Shown: positions 48,579 through 62,461 of the stretch, one piece after another
Layout: every line of letters starts with the position of its first letter
Numbering within the stretch: position 1 is the stretch's first letter
Assembly (NCBI GenBank): GCA_947258715.1
Contig: CAMYJH010000001.1
Coordinates: 62,001-126,000, forward strand
Direction: 5' to 3'
DNA length: 64,000 nucleotides
DNA from: an uncultured Gammaproteobacteria bacterium
GTDB taxonomy: Bacteria; Pseudomonadota; Gammaproteobacteria; HK1
Notes under the pieces: model-generated
Told to the model about the DNA's origin: nothing
The model's database searches: none
What the model saw: the letters and a program-made list of their open reading frames with translations, nothing else
Translations under genes and position numbers: made by a program

Positions 48579-49730
48579 TCAGCCTCGGCCGAACGCCTCA
48601 ACGCCCTTATCCGCAAGGGTCTGCTCCAGCGCGGCGAGAAAAGCCGCGTTCTCATCGGCCGTGCCGACCGTCACTCTTAGGCAGTGCGCGAGCGCCGGCG
48701 CCGTGCCATCCAGGTTCTTGATCAGAACATTTCGCTGCTTGAGTCCCTCGAATATCGAGTCTGCGGCGACGCCAAATGACCGGAAGAGCAGGAAATTGGC
48801 ACGGCTCGGCCATACCTTGAGTCCTTCGATTGCCGAGAGCGCAGCGAAAAGCGCCTCGCGCTGGCGGCAGATCTCATTGGCTTGTCGGCGGAACACGTCA
48901 CGGTGTCGCAGCGCGAAAGCCGCCGAGCGCTGGGTAAGCACGTTGATGTTGTACGGCAAACGGAGCTTGTCCAACTGTTTCGTCCAGGCGCTTGCGCCCA
49001 ACAGATAGCCCAGTCGGAGGCCGGCAAGACCCAGTTTGGAAAGCGTGCGCATCACCAGAACGTTGTCAAACTCGCGCCAGCGCCCGATCCAGGTATCACC
49101 AGCGAAGGGTGAATAGGCCTCGTCGATGACCACCAGACCGTGGGCCCCGCGCGTCACCGCCATGATCCCCTCAGGGTCGAAAAGGTTTCCGGTGGGATTA
49201 TTGGGATAGGCAAGAAAAATCAGCGACGGCTGATGTTGTATCACCGCGGCGAGCACCGCGTCGGTGTCGAGAGCGAAGCTTTCGCGCTCTAGGGGCACCT
49301 CGACGAATTCCATCCCGGAGGCAATAGCGCAGCGCCGGTACATGACGAAGCTTGGGGCCACCGAAAGCACCGCGGCGCCGGGGCGGGCGAAGAGGGTGGA
49401 GAGCAGCTGAATGAGTTCGTCGGATCCATTACCGAGCACCAGCGGCTGATCTCGCTCCAGTCCTTCTGACCTCCGGATCTGAACTTTGAGCTCAGCGGCT
49501 TGAGGATCTGGATAGCGGTTGACCGGCGTGTCGCGCAACCACGCGAGCCACTCCGCGCGCATTTTCTCGGACCAGGAATGGGGATTCTCCATCGCGTCCA
49601 GCTTCACCATTCCACTGGCGTCTGCGACGCTGTAAGGCGCGAGATCCCGAACCTCGGGCCTCACCAGCTTCTCCACCCGCCGGGCCGCGCTCGCTCGCGC
49701 AGCGGGCGGGGTCTTGACCCGGTCACTCAC
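48579..49730 (-). CDS. hisC: Histidinol-phosphate aminotransferase HisC
   Basis: PLP-dependent transaminase of histidine synthesis, 383 residues from the GTG at 49730. This start is chosen because GTGAGTGA overlaps the hisD stop by 8 nt; the frame continues upstream through hisD but is a wrong phase. Motifs: [39 protein letters not shown] and [19 protein letters not shown] with the PLP lysine. Last gene of the hisG-hisD-hisC unit. Confidence 0.95.
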   Translation of the reverse strand: MSDRVKTPPAARASAARRVEKLVRPEVRDLAPYSVADASGMVKLDAMENPHSWSEKMRAEWLAWLRDTPVNRYPDPQAAELKVQIRRSEGLERDQPLVLGNGSDELIQLLSTLFARPGAAVLSVAPSFVMYRRCAIASGMEFVEVPLERESFALDTDAVLAAVIQHQPSLIFLAYPNNPTGNLFDPEGIMAVTRGAHGLVVIDEAYSPFAGDTWIGRWREFDNVLVMRTLSKLGLAGLRLGYLLGASAWTKQLDKLRLPYNINVLTQRSAAFALRHRDVFRRQANEICRQREALFAALSAIEGLKVWPSRANFLLFRSFGVAADSIFEGLKQRNVLIKNLDGTAPALAHCLRVTVGTADENAAFLAALEQTLADKGVEAFGRG

Positions 49731-51036
49731 CGCGACTTCGAATCTCGGCGGATCGCGCGTGCGCGGTGAGCGTCTCGCCGCGTGCAAGATGCGCGGCCAC
49801 GTCACCCAGCACGCGAGCGCCTTCGGGCGTGCAGTGGATGACGCTGGACCGCTTCTGAAAGTCGTAGACGCCCAGAGGCGAGCTGAATCTCGCCGTACCC
49901 CCTGTGGGCAGCACGTGATTGGGACCGGCGCAGTAGTCGCCCAGGGCCTCGGCGGTGAAGCGCCCCATGAAAATGGCGCCGGCGTTGCGCACCGCGGGCA
50001 GCAGCGCATCCGGATCGGCCACCGAAAGCTCCAGGTGCTCCGGCGCGATCCGGTTGGCCACGGCGATAGCCTGGTCAAGATTTTCGACCCGGATGAAGAC
50101 ACCCCGGCGCGTAAGCGAGCGGCGAATGATGTCGGCGCGCTCCATCGTCGGCAACAGGCGCATCACCGCATCGAACACCTGATCGAGATAGGCCCCGTCG
50201 GTGCAGACCAGAACGGCGCGGGCGTCCTCGTCGTGCTCCGCCTGAGAAAACAGATCCAAGGCGGTCCAGTCCGCAGGCGCGCTGCCATCGCTGACGATGA
50301 GAATCTCAGATGGTCCGGCGATCATGTCGATACCCACCTGTCCGAACACCAGCCGCTTGGCCGTAGCCACGTAAGCGTTTCCCGGGCCAACGATCTTATC
50401 CACGCGCTCGATGCTCTCGGTGCCGTAGGCGAGCGCCGCCACCGCCTGCGCGCCGCCCACGGTGAGAACCTCGGTGACCCCGGCGACGTGCGCCGCCGCC
50501 AGCACCAGCTCGCTCAGTATCCCGCCCGGCGCCGGCACCGCTAGAACCACCTTGCCGACACCGGCCACGCTGGCGGGGATGGCGTTCATCAGCACCGAGG
50601 AGGGATAGGCGGCTTTGCCGCCGGGCACGTAGAGCCCGACCCGTTCCAACGGCGTCACTTGCTGGCCCAGGCGGGTGCCGTGCTCGTCGCTAAAGGACCA
50701 CGACTCGAGTCGCTGCTTGGTGTGGTAGTCGCGAATTCGTTCGGCGGAAGTCTCGAGCGCACATCGCGTTTGTCCGTCGGTGGCGGCCCAGGCCTTTCTA
50801 ATCCGCGATTCGGAGACGAACAGCGCACGCACGCTGGTAGCATCAAGTCGATCAAAACGGCGGGTATAGTCCAGCACCGCCGCATCTCCTCGCTGGCGCA
50901 CGTCGTCGATGATCTCACGCACCTTAGCTTCCACCTCGCCATCTGACTCAGGCGGCGAGGAAACGAGCGCATCGAGCCCGGAACCAAACCCTGGATCCGA
51001 AGCCTCCAGGCGGGCAATTGCGATCCGTTCTGTCAA
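49723..51036 (-). CDS. hisD: Histidinol dehydrogenase HisD
   Basis: Zinc enzyme that performs the last two oxidations to L-histidine. Signature regions: [63 protein letters not shown] and [17 protein letters not shown]. 437 residues with a TTG start at 51036, 4 nt after hisG; no better start codon is near. Confidence 0.95.
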   Translation of the reverse strand: MTERIAIARLEASDPGFGSGLDALVSSPPESDGEVEAKVREIIDDVRQRGDAAVLDYTRRFDRLDATSVRALFVSESRIRKAWAATDGQTRCALETSAERIRDYHTKQRLESWSFSDEHGTRLGQQVTPLERVGLYVPGGKAAYPSSVLMNAIPASVAGVGKVVLAVPAPGGILSELVLAAAHVAGVTEVLTVGGAQAVAALAYGTESIERVDKIVGPGNAYVATAKRLVFGQVGIDMIAGPSEILIVSDGSAPADWTALDLFSQAEHDEDARAVLVCTDGAYLDQVFDAVMRLLPTMERADIIRRSLTRRGVFIRVENLDQAIAVANRIAPEHLELSVADPDALLPAVRNAGAIFMGRFTAEALGDYCAGPNHVLPTGGTARFSSPLGVYDFQKRSSVIHCTPEGARVLGDVAAHLARGETLTAHARSAEIRSRGE

Positions 51037-51040
51037 TTAA

Positions 51041-51691
51041 TCACCCGCGAGCGGCCGCCTGAACCGCGGCCGCGGAAGCCGCAGCCGCAAGTCGGTCGAT
51101 GACGGCCCCGATAGCGGAGTGCTTCATCTTCATCGATCCTTTGTTGACCACCAGCCGCGAACTGATGTCGGCGATGTGGTCCAGGACCACCAGCCCGTTG
51201 GCCCTGAGCGTGTTGCCGGTATCCACCAGGTCCACTATCCAGTCAGTCAGACCCACCTGCGGGGCAAGCTCCATGGATCCACTCAGGGGAATTATTTCCA
51301 CCTGAGTACCGCGCTTCGCAAAAAAACGCCGTGTGGTTTCCGCATACTTGGTCCCTACCCGGGGCCGTTTGCCATGGCTGCTTCGATCCTGCCGCCCGGC
51401 GACCACCATTCGGCAGCGGGCGATGCCAAGATCGAGGGGCTCGTAAAGGTTGAGGCTACCCTGCTCCAGCAATACGTCCTTGCCGGCGATTCCCAGATCC
51501 GCAGCCCCGTGCTCCACATAAATGGGCACGTCCTGGGCGCGAATCACAAGCAGGCGGAACTCGCGGTCGTCGACCGGTATCACCAGCTTACGACTGGACC
51601 GAGGGTCCTCTTCCGGTTCAATCCCGGCGCGCGACAGCAGCGGCAGCGCCTCCTCGAGGATCCGCCCCTTGGATATGGCCAGGGTGATCAT
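51041..51691 (-). CDS. hisG: ATP phosphoribosyltransferase catalytic subunit HisG (short form)
   Basis: First enzyme of histidine synthesis. 216 residues from the ATG at 51691 ([11 protein letters not shown]), with a TTG at 51700 as an alternative. [41 protein letters not shown] in parts and VNKGSMKMK are the PRPP/ATP-binding parts. It lacks the C-terminal ~80-residue regulatory domain of the enteric long form, so it should need the HisZ regulatory subunit, which is not in this window. Confidence 0.94.
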   Translation of the reverse strand: MITLAISKGRILEEALPLLSRAGIEPEEDPRSSRKLVIPVDDREFRLLVIRAQDVPIYVEHGAADLGIAGKDVLLEQGSLNLYEPLDLGIARCRMVVAGRQDRSSHGKRPRVGTKYAETTRRFFAKRGTQVEIIPLSGSMELAPQVGLTDWIVDLVDTGNTLRANGLVVLDHIADISSRLVVNKGSMKMKHSAIGAVIDRLAAAASAAAVQAAARG

Positions 51692-51704
51692 CTGTACCAA
51701 GCCT

Positions 51705-53233
<1,529 letters not shown>

Positions 53234-53377
53234 TTATGCGATTCTCGAGTGTCGCAACATGGCGCGACGTCACCCTGGGCCGAAAAGCGGAGCATTGTAC
53301 CGTTACAGGCGAGGGCGGTGAAATTAGGCGCAAAGGCGGGAAACGATGCCGGACCGGAGTTTATCGGCTGCCAGACC

Positions 53378-53704
53378 TCAATTGCCGGCCAGCAGGATGC
53401 TGTCCAGCTTGCTCATACGGGCGATTGCCAGCATCTGATTCGGCATGTTGACCACCTGAAGCCTCGCCTGCATGCGTTTTGCCTGCCGCAGCCACTCCAC
53501 CATCAAAGCCAGCCCGGCGCTGTCGGCCCGGGTCACTGCGTTGAGATCCAGGGTTATGTCACCGTTTCCCCGGAACAGCTCGGAGCCGCGCTCTCGCAGG
53601 CCCCTTACGGTTTCAAAAGTCAGATCACCCGCGATCTCCACCCGGCCCTCTTTAGCGGAGACAATCTGCGGTTCACGACGATCACGCAGTTCCCGCGCGC
53701 TCAT
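53378..53704 (-). CDS. mlaB: Phospholipid transport STAS-domain protein MlaB
   Basis: Cytoplasmic STAS-domain subunit (108 residues) of the Mla ABC transporter, which stabilises MlaF. GDITLDLNAVTRADSAGLALM holds the conserved Asp-Ser of the STAS fold. ATGA overlap with mlaC. About 145 nt without gene separate it from ibaG. Confidence 0.88.
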   Translation of the reverse strand: MSARELRDRREPQIVSAKEGRVEIAGDLTFETVRGLRERGSELFRGNGDITLDLNAVTRADSAGLALMVEWLRQAKRMQARLQVVNMPNQMLAIARMSKLDSILLAGN

Positions 53705-54336
53705 GAGGCTAAGCGTCTGTCCTGATTGTGTTCGACCAAACGCTCGATGAGGCCGTCCAGGCCGTTGCTGCGGATTTCGGAAGCGAAAGTGGACCGATAA
53801 TTGATCACCAAACTCACCCCGTCGATGGAAATATCATAGACCTTCCACCCATCGGCGCGTTGGTACATCTCGTATTGAATTGGAATGGGCGGGCTACCGC
53901 TATGGACAATCTGTGTTCGAACCGACACTTCTCCCCCTTGACGCCGCCGCGAGGGCAGATACTCCACTTTCTGGTTCGTATATTCCCGCAGCGCGGCGGC
54001 ATAGGTGTGTACCAGCAGAGTCTGAAACTGCGTTGAGAACTTGGTCCGCTGCTCTTTGGTGGCGCGGTGCCAAAATTTACCCAGCACACGCTGGGACATC
54101 CGCTCGAAATCGAAATGCGGAACGATCCATTGGTCGACGATGCCGTAGATACGGGAGGGATCCTTATTTATAACTTCGCGGTTTTCGCTCAGAACTTGAA
54201 AAACCCGCTCAGTCGTGACCCTGACCACAACTTCCGCCGAGTTATCTGTTCCGGCTGCGACGGCAAAAGAAAATATGGCTAGCACAAGCGCCACTCCAGG
54301 CCGCCGAATTTTCGAACTCGCTGTTGGCGTTGTCAT
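53701..54336 (-). CDS. mlaC: Periplasmic phospholipid-binding protein MlaC
   Basis: Shuttles phospholipids between the outer-membrane MlaA complex and MlaFEDB. The ATG at 54336 starts a signal peptide (ASSKIRRPGVALVLAIFSFA); the frame is open 28 codons upstream, overlapping mlaD. The mature part shows DQWIVPHFDFERMSQRVLGKFW and the WKVYDISIDGVSLVINYRS family core. 211 residues. Confidence 0.93.
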   Translation of the reverse strand: MTTPTASSKIRRPGVALVLAIFSFAVAAGTDNSAEVVVRVTTERVFQVLSENREVINKDPSRIYGIVDQWIVPHFDFERMSQRVLGKFWHRATKEQRTKFSTQFQTLLVHTYAAALREYTNQKVEYLPSRRRQGGEVSVRTQIVHSGSPPIPIQYEMYQRADGWKVYDISIDGVSLVINYRSTFASEIRSNGLDGLIERLVEHNQDRRLAS

Positions 54337-54394
54337 AGCTCCGGTTCCGGTCGCAAGGCGGACTTGCGATTCAGTGCAGGTCGTCGGCGGGGAT

Positions 54395-54865
54395 TCAGCT
54401 TCCGCCACCTTGAGCCGCACGATTGTACAGAAACTGCCCGATAATCTGCTCCAACACCACCGCGGACTGAGTCAGCTTGATCTCATCCTTGTCGCCGAGA
54501 AATTGCAGCGAGCCGCCCGCCTCGAGACCGACATACTGTTCTCCGAGAAGCCCGGCGGTAAAAATACTGGCGGAAGTGTCGTCTGGAAGCTGATCGTATT
54601 TAGAATCGATCGTCAGGTTGACGACCGCTTCGTAGGTCTGGCTGTCAAAGCCGATCTCGGACACTCGACCGATTCGCACACCCGCCATGGTCACCGGGGA
54701 GCGCACCTTCAGTCCTCCGATGTTATCGAATCTCGCGGTCAGCTCGTATCCGTCATTTACCGACGACTCCGAGAGATTGCTCACCTTCATCGCGAGCATC
54801 AACAAGGCGGCAAGCCCCAGAGCAACGAATAAGCCCACACCGATTTCCACGCCCTTTGAAGTCAT
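54395..54865 (-). CDS. mlaD: Phospholipid transport MCE protein MlaD
   Basis: A 156-residue inner-membrane anchored MCE protein forming the hexameric lipid channel. One transmembrane helix (about 7-26), then the MCE domain with FDNIGGLKVRSPVTMAGVRIG and the pore-loop helix SASIFTAGLLGEQYVGLEAG. A GGGAAG Shine-Dalgarno precedes the ATG. It is separated from mlaE by an unusually long 161-nt gap. Confidence 0.95.
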   Translation of the reverse strand: MTSKGVEIGVGLFVALGLAALLMLAMKVSNLSESSVNDGYELTARFDNIGGLKVRSPVTMAGVRIGRVSEIGFDSQTYEAVVNLTIDSKYDQLPDDTSASIFTAGLLGEQYVGLEAGGSLQFLGDKDEIKLTQSAVVLEQIIGQFLYNRAAQGGGS

Positions 54866-55026
54866 GTTAATGCTTCCCAGTTGTTCCGAAACGGTGACTC
54901 GAAATTAATTCATGGCGGCCAGAGGCTGGTTAATCGCACATAATACTACCCGCATACCACTTACGACACGCGACTTAGATTCCGGTCTATGGCCGGCCTT
55001 TTAGCCAATATGGCGCGTCGCATCCG
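54866..55026 (-). other. Gap inside the mla operon
   Basis: 161 nt between mlaE and mlaD, where family members usually abut. It contains a GGCCGGCC palindrome, TATTAT as a possible -10 hexamer without a good -35, and only a 16-codon ATG frame with no supported function. It may hold an internal promoter or a lost segment. Confidence 0.4.
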
Positions 55027-55809
55027 CTACTGGTTAAACATCAGCGCGGTGAGCACGAAATCGAGACCGAGCACCGCCAGTGACGAGTTGACCACGGTGC
55101 GCGTCGTCGCCGCGCTGACACCCTCGGAGGTCGGCACCGCGTCGTAGCCTTCAAAAACCGCAATCCAGGTCACCACGATACCGAAGACGAAGCTCTTGAC
55201 CAGGACACCGTTAATGATGTCGTCGCGCAGCTCCACCTTGGACTGCATTTGCGACCAGAACGCTCCGTCATCGACACCCAGCAATCCGACGCCGACGAAA
55301 TACCCGCCGACGACGCCGATGGCCGTAAACATCGTCGCCAGCAGCGGCATTGAGAGCACACCGGCAAGAAATCTTGGGGCGACCACGCGTCGAAGCGGAT
55401 CGACCGCCATCATTTCCATCCCGTCCAGCTGCTCGGTAGCCTTCATCAGGCCTATTTCAGCGGTGAGCGCGGAGCCGGCCCGGCCGGCAAAAAGGAGCGC
55501 CGAAATGACCGGCCCGAGCTCGCGGGTAAGCGCTTTAGCGACGGCAACGCCCAGGGATTCCTCGGCGCCAAAGTCAACCAGCGTATTGTAGCCCTGCAGC
55601 CCAAGGACCATGCCTACGAAGACCCCGGAGACCACGATGATGAGCAGGGACAGCACGCCCACGGCCCACATCTGAGCCACCACCAGGCGGAAGCGAAAAA
55701 GCAGCCCGGGGATTCCGGCCAGCACGTAAAGAACAAATATGTGCCCGCGACCCAAGCGTTGGAACACGCCAAGACCCCAGCGACCGAGATAGCGAAGCAG
55801 CTCGATCAT
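55027..55809 (-). CDS. mlaE: Phospholipid transport permease MlaE
   Basis: Permease (260 residues, five to six hydrophobic helices) of the Mla transporter. [40 protein letters not shown] in parts and [20 protein letters not shown] are the conserved MlaE features. ATGA overlap with mlaF. Confidence 0.95.
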   Translation of the reverse strand: MIELLRYLGRWGLGVFQRLGRGHIFVLYVLAGIPGLLFRFRLVVAQMWAVGVLSLLIIVVSGVFVGMVLGLQGYNTLVDFGAEESLGVAVAKALTRELGPVISALLFAGRAGSALTAEIGLMKATEQLDGMEMMAVDPLRRVVAPRFLAGVLSMPLLATMFTAIGVVGGYFVGVGLLGVDDGAFWSQMQSKVELRDDIINGVLVKSFVFGIVVTWIAVFEGYDAVPTSEGVSAATTRTVVNSSLAVLGLDFVLTALMFNQ

Positions 55810-56651
55810 GGTTCTTCGCTAGCAAGCAGGTCGTCAATGTAGCCGGCGCCCGGGTAATGAAACGGAACCGGACCATCGGGCAGTCCTTGCATGAACTGAC
55901 GCACCCATTTGGATTCAGCACGTCCCATCTCATCCGGCGTACCGTGGCCGACGATTTTGCCGTCAGAGATTACGTACATGTAGTCAGCGATCGAGGCCGT
56001 TTCCGCTACGTCGTGGGAAACTACGATGCTGGTGAGGCCGAGGGCGTCGTTGAGCTGCCGGATGAGCTGCACGAGAATCCCCATGGATATCGGGTCCTGA
56101 CCGGAGAAGGGCTCGTCATACATGATCATCATCGGATCGAGGGCGATGGCCCGCGCCAGCGCGACCCGCCTCGCCATACCCCCGGAAAGCTCTCGAGGCA
56201 TCAGTTTTCTCGCGCCGCGCAGCCCCACCGCTTCGAGCTTCATCAGCACCAGGGTGCGGATCATGGAGCCGGGAAGCCGGGTATGCTCGCGCAAGGGAAA
56301 CGCGACGTTTTCGAACACGTCGAGGTCGGTCAGCAATGCGCCGCTCTGGAAAAGCATCCCCATGCGTTTCCGCATCTCGAACACTTCGTCCCTGGGCAGT
56401 CGATGAACGTCAACCCCGTCGACGCTAACACGGCCAGCGTCGGGTTTGAGCTGCGCGCCGATGAGTTTAAGCAGGGTTGTTTTTCCACTGCCGCTGGGGC
56501 CCATAATGGCGGTGACCTTGCCGCGCGGGATATCAATGTCGACGTGGTTGAAGATGATTCGAGAGCCACGTGCGAAGGAAAGCCCCCTGACCTCCACGAT
56601 CGGTCCCTCGCCGGCGGCGGCCCTGCTGTGGTTACCGTTTTGGTCCAACAT
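55806..56651 (-). CDS. mlaF: Phospholipid transport ATPase MlaF
   Basis: ABC ATPase of the Mla system. Walker [10 protein letters not shown], signature [15 protein letters not shown], Walker [15 protein letters not shown] and the switch histidine in [11 protein letters not shown]. 281 residues, with the C-terminal extension that MlaB contacts. First gene of mlaFEDCB. No promoter was pinned down in the 120 nt before it. Confidence 0.95.
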   Translation of the reverse strand: MLDQNGNHSRAAAGEGPIVEVRGLSFARGSRIIFNHVDIDIPRGKVTAIMGPSGSGKTTLLKLIGAQLKPDAGRVSVDGVDVHRLPRDEVFEMRKRMGMLFQSGALLTDLDVFENVAFPLREHTRLPGSMIRTLVLMKLEAVGLRGARKLMPRELSGGMARRVALARAIALDPMMIMYDEPFSGQDPISMGILVQLIRQLNDALGLTSIVVSHDVAETASIADYMYVISDGKIVGHGTPDEMGRAESKWVRQFMQGLPDGPVPFHYPGAGYIDDLLASEEP

Positions 56652-56771
56652 CGCTCGACTGGAAATCGAAACTCCCCCCGCAATTCCCGTGCACCTTGTT
56701 TCCGGGCACGCGCCGGGCGAATTGTTTTCGGTCCGCGTGCGCCCCTAGTTTTGACCCCTGTTCCGACTGCC

Positions 56772-57710
56772 TCAGGGTTGAGCGTCCGCTTCCGCTCCTT
56801 CTTTGGGTACAGTCATGAAGTCCGCCTTGCTCACGCCAAGGTGCAACGCCGCGTTGCTGGCGACATAAATAGACGAATAGGTGCCGATGATGACTCCGAC
56901 GATCAGCGCGGTAGCAAAACCATGGATCAGCTCGCCGCCGAATGTGAACAGAGCAACGAGCACCAGAAGCGTTGTAAAAGACGTCATCAGGGTTCGCGAA
57001 AGGGTCTGGTTCAACGACACATCGATAATCTCCATCGGCTCGCCTTTTCGCATTTTTCTGAAATTCTCCCGGATGCGATCGAATACCACGATGGTGTCGT
57101 TGAGCGAGTAGCCGATCACGGCAAGCGCCGCGGCGAGAACGGTGAGGTCGAATTCGAGCCCAAGAATCGAAAAGAAGCCGATGGTGATTAGCACGTCGTG
57201 GAAAAGCGCGCCTACGGCACCGAGCGCGTACTTCCACTGGAAACGGATGGAGACGTAGATCAGAATCCCCCCGAGCGCGATAATCATCGCCAGTCCACCT
57301 TGTTCCGTGAGCTCCTCGCCGATTTGGGGGCCTACGAATTCAACCCGGCGCATATTCAGCTCTGTTCCAGCCGCCCGGTTCAGCGTCCGCAGGACGCTTG
57401 AGCTCAGCTCCGCCTTCTCGATGTCTGCCCGGGGAGCAATGCGCACCAGCACTTCGCGACTGGTGCCGAAATGTTGGACCACCGCGCTCTCGAATCCCGC
57501 CTGCTCCAGAGCGGCGCGTACTTCCTCCAGATCCGCCGCTTCGGCGTAACCCACTTCGATCAGAGTTCCGCCGGTGAAATCGATGCCGAACTCGAGCCCG
57601 CGCACCGCCAGCGAGCCCAGGGACAACAGCAGAAGTACCCCGGAACAAGCGGCGGCCAGCTTGCGGTGGGCCATGAAGCGGAATTTGGTTTCTCTGCTCA
57701 GTATCTGCAT
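56772..57710 (-). CDS. secF: Protein-export membrane protein SecF
   Basis: Six-helix subunit of the SecDF-YajC complex that uses the proton motive force to pull preproteins. GIDFTGGTLIEVGYAE in the periplasmic region, the transmembrane region ALAVIGYSLNDTIVVFDRIRENFR and the end motif typical of the family. 312 residues, starting 36 nt after secD. Confidence 0.96.
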   Translation of the reverse strand: MQILSRETKFRFMAHRKLAAACSGVLLLLSLGSLAVRGLEFGIDFTGGTLIEVGYAEAADLEEVRAALEQAGFESAVVQHFGTSREVLVRIAPRADIEKAELSSSVLRTLNRAAGTELNMRRVEFVGPQIGEELTEQGGLAMIIALGGILIYVSIRFQWKYALGAVGALFHDVLITIGFFSILGLEFDLTVLAAALAVIGYSLNDTIVVFDRIRENFRKMRKGEPMEIIDVSLNQTLSRTLMTSFTTLLVLVALFTFGGELIHGFATALIVGVIIGTYSSIYVASNAALHLGVSKADFMTVPKEGAEADAQP

Positions 57711-57746
57711 CTTTATTATCAGCTCGGGACTAATCCGACCGCGGGG

Positions 57747-59606
57747 TCAAATCGGCAAGGACTTCACCCGCCGACCGCCAAATATGAGGTTGATTACGGC
57801 TCGAGTGCCCATGATTGCGGTGAACATCGAGGTGATGATTCCGATGGACAGGGTGATGGCGAAACCTTTGATTGGTCCGGTTCCAAAGCCGAAGAGGACC
57901 ACGGCCGCGATCAATGTGGTGATATTTGCGTCGGCGATAGTGGAGAAGGCTTTTTCGTATCCGGCGTGGATGCTCGCCTGCGGCGAGTTGCCGTTCCTCA
58001 ACTCTTCCCTGATGCGCTCGAATATGAGCACGTTGGCGTCCACGGCCATGCCCACCGTGAGCACGATGCCGGCGATGCCCGGCAGCGTGAGCGTCGCCTG
58101 TAGCATCGACAGCACGGCGACGATGAGTACCAGATTGAAGGTGAGCGCCAGATTCGCCACCAGGCCGAAGACCTTGTAATAAAGCGCCATGAACACGAGC
58201 ACCGCGATGAACCCGATAATGACGGACATCTGGCCCTGCTCGATGTTTTCTCGCCCGAGGCTCGGTCCCACCGTGCGCTCCTCGACGATCTCAACCGGCG
58301 CCGCCAGTGCACCGGCGCGCATGAGCAGCGCCAGGTTTCGCGCCTCCTCGGTGGTATCGAGTCCGGTGATTTGAAACCGCTTGCCCAGCTGGTCACGAAT
58401 GGTGGCTACGTTGATGACTTCTTCCACCGTCCAGCGTTCTTTCACCTCTTTGTCATCGACCAGCCTGGTCTCCGACTTGTTCTCGATGAACACCGTCGCC
58501 ATGGGACGCCCAATCTGATCGCGGGTGCGCTTGGAAAATAGCCGCGCGCCTTTTCCGTCGAGGGTGATGAAAACCGCTGGGGAACCGGTTTGCTGGTCGA
58601 GGCCCGAGGCGGCGTCAGTAATATAGTCACCGGTGAGCATTACGTTCCGTTTCAATAGAATCGGCGCGCCGTTGCGTTCCTGGTAAAGCTTGGCCCCGGG
58701 CGGAACCCGACCCGCCAGCGCGTCCTGCACCGAGTGATCCTGATCCACCATGCGGAACTCCAACGTCGCAGTGGCTCCGAGGATTTCCTTGGCGCGGGCG
58801 GTGTCCTGCACGCCGGGCAGCTGTACCACGATCCGCTCCTGGCCCTGCTGCTGAATAACCGGCTCGGCAACGCCGAGCTCGTTGACCCGGTTCCTTAGGG
58901 TGGTGATATTTTGCTGCAGGGCGAATTCCCGTACTTCCCGGGCCGCCTGCTCAGTGATTGAGAGCGATAACACCGGGGTGCCGTCAGAATCCCGTTCCTC
59001 CAGGTCCAGATCGGAGAATTCGCGGCGAATGAGACTGCTGCCCCTGTCCCGATCCGTGAGGTCGCGGAACGTAACCACCACGCCCCGCTGCGGGCGGCGG
59101 GTGATCGACTTGTATCGAACCCGCTCCTCTCTCAGCAGTGTTCGAATATCACTCGCGTACCGCTCTTCGGCCTTACTCAGCGCGCCCAGCATGTCCACTT
59201 CCATTAAAAAGTGGACGCCGCCACGGAGATCCAAACCCAGATACATGGGCAAAGCACCCAGGGTCTCGAGCCAACCGGGCGTAGACGGCGCGAGGTTAAG
59301 GGCAACCACGAACTGGCGACCGAGCTCGTTTCTCAGCTCATCCTGGGCTTCGAGCTGTTTCTCGGGATCAGTGAAGCGAACCAACAACGAACGCTGGCTG
59401 ATTTCGATCCGCTTTGGTTCTAGACCCGCCCGGGTCAGTCGCTCGCTTACCCGCGTTTGCAAACGGGCGTCGATTTCGGCGCCCCGCGGCGCCGAAATCT
59501 GCACCGCCGGGTCTTCGCCGTAGACGTTTGGGAGCGCGAAAACCACGCCGACGGCCAGCACCACCCCAATGAGCAGGTGCTTCCAGAACGGATATCTGTT
59601 GATCAT
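57747..59606 (-). CDS. secD: Protein-export membrane protein SecD
   Basis: Large periplasmic P1 domain (about 25-440) between TM1 and TM2-6. LDLRGGVHFLMEVDM near residue 120 and the C-terminal GIVLTVGMAVDANVLIFERIREELRNG motif (in pieces) are diagnostic; the proton-relay Asp is in GMAVDANV. 619 residues, as in E. coli (615). Ordered yajC-secD-secF. Confidence 0.97.
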   Translation of the reverse strand: MINRYPFWKHLLIGVVLAVGVVFALPNVYGEDPAVQISAPRGAEIDARLQTRVSERLTRAGLEPKRIEISQRSLLVRFTDPEKQLEAQDELRNELGRQFVVALNLAPSTPGWLETLGALPMYLGLDLRGGVHFLMEVDMLGALSKAEERYASDIRTLLREERVRYKSITRRPQRGVVVTFRDLTDRDRGSSLIRREFSDLDLEERDSDGTPVLSLSITEQAAREVREFALQQNITTLRNRVNELGVAEPVIQQQGQERIVVQLPGVQDTARAKEILGATATLEFRMVDQDHSVQDALAGRVPPGAKLYQERNGAPILLKRNVMLTGDYITDAASGLDQQTGSPAVFITLDGKGARLFSKRTRDQIGRPMATVFIENKSETRLVDDKEVKERWTVEEVINVATIRDQLGKRFQITGLDTTEEARNLALLMRAGALAAPVEIVEERTVGPSLGRENIEQGQMSVIIGFIAVLVFMALYYKVFGLVANLALTFNLVLIVAVLSMLQATLTLPGIAGIVLTVGMAVDANVLIFERIREELRNGNSPQASIHAGYEKAFSTIADANITTLIAAVVLFGFGTGPIKGFAITLSIGIITSMFTAIMGTRAVINLIFGGRRVKSLPI

Positions 59607-59664
59607 GGACTAGACGCGCGTTCCTTGACGCCTCGGGTTCTCGGTCCTTTCGCCCCGGGACCCG

Positions 59665-59991
59665 TCAATCGGACTTCATCGTGCCTTTGGGCATCAGTGA
59701 GGCAACGGCCATACGCTGAACCTGCACCTTCAACCCCTCGGCGACTTCGAGGGTAACGAAGTTATCGCCCACCTTGGTGATCTTGCCCAGCAGGCCGCCG
59801 TTGGTGACCACCTCGTCTCCCTTCGAAAGCGCCGCCACCATGCTCTTATGCTCCTTGGAGCGCTTTTGCTGTGGCCGGATGAGAAGGAACCAGAAGACCG
59901 CGAAGATAATGATTATAAAGGCAAAATCACCGATGCCCGGGCCAGCGCCGCCGCCGCCTTGCGCGTATGCATCCGATATGAAGAATCCCAT
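59665..59991 (-). CDS. yajC: Sec translocase accessory protein YajC
   Basis: A small single-span inner-membrane protein of the SecDF-YajC complex. MGFFISDAYAQ, the hydrophobic helix IGDFAFIIIIFAVFWFLLI, RPQQKRSKEHK and GDEVVTNGGLLGKI are family hallmarks. The start at the ATG at 59991 (GTGGGG before it) aligns to MSFFISDA of E. coli; a GTG at 60003 is an alternative. 108 residues. Confidence 0.95.
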   Translation of the reverse strand: MGFFISDAYAQGGGGAGPGIGDFAFIIIIFAVFWFLLIRPQQKRSKEHKSMVAALSKGDEVVTNGGLLGKITKVGDNFVTLEVAEGLKVQVQRMAVASLMPKGTMKSD

Positions 59992-60070
59992 CAGCAACCC
60001 CACTTCGATTCAGCGCGGAACAAGCGGCGGATTATAGTCACTTGCCGCCCGCCGTTGCGAGTCGGTTCGT

Positions 60071-62220
<2,150 letters not shown>

Positions 62221-62293
62221 GGCGCGCGATGGTAGCAGACAAGAAACGCGCCACGGGGCCACACAGCCGGTCCATCGCCGTACAACGGGTTGC

Positions 62294-62299
62294 TATACT
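62294..62299 (+). promoter_or_regulatory. -10 hexamer of the tRNA-Leu promoter
   Basis: TATACT at 62294-62299, then a GC-rich discriminator (ACGCGCCCCGC) as in stringently controlled stable-RNA promoters, 14 nt before the tRNA. The -35 region is weak. Confidence 0.5.
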
Positions 62300-62313
62300 A
62301 CGCGCCCCGCAAT

Positions 62314-62400
62314 GCCGGGATGGCGGAACTGGTAGACGCGCCAGACTCAAAATCTGGTGGGGGCAACCTCGTGAGAGTTCGAGTCTCTCTCCCGGCACCA
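62314..62400 (+). tRNA. tRNA-Leu (anticodon CAA)
   Basis: 87 nt including the encoded CCA. Acceptor GCCGGGA pairs with TCCCGGC; the anticodon stem CCAGA/TCTGG encloses CTCAAAA, giving anticodon CAA (reads UUG). A long variable arm (GGGGGCAACCTCGTG...) marks a class II tRNA; T-arm GAGAGTTCGAGTCTCTC is normal. Confidence 0.97.
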
Positions 62401-62461
62401 CGCATCAGAAACTGCCGTCCCTGTCCCAAACCCGCGGGCGGGCGTGAACAAAACTGACCCA

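Noticed and set aside
55857-57191. A 444-codon plus-strand open frame across mlaF and secF
   Set aside because: Antisense to two clear genes on the minus strand and rich in histidine, arginine and glutamate typical of shadow frames.
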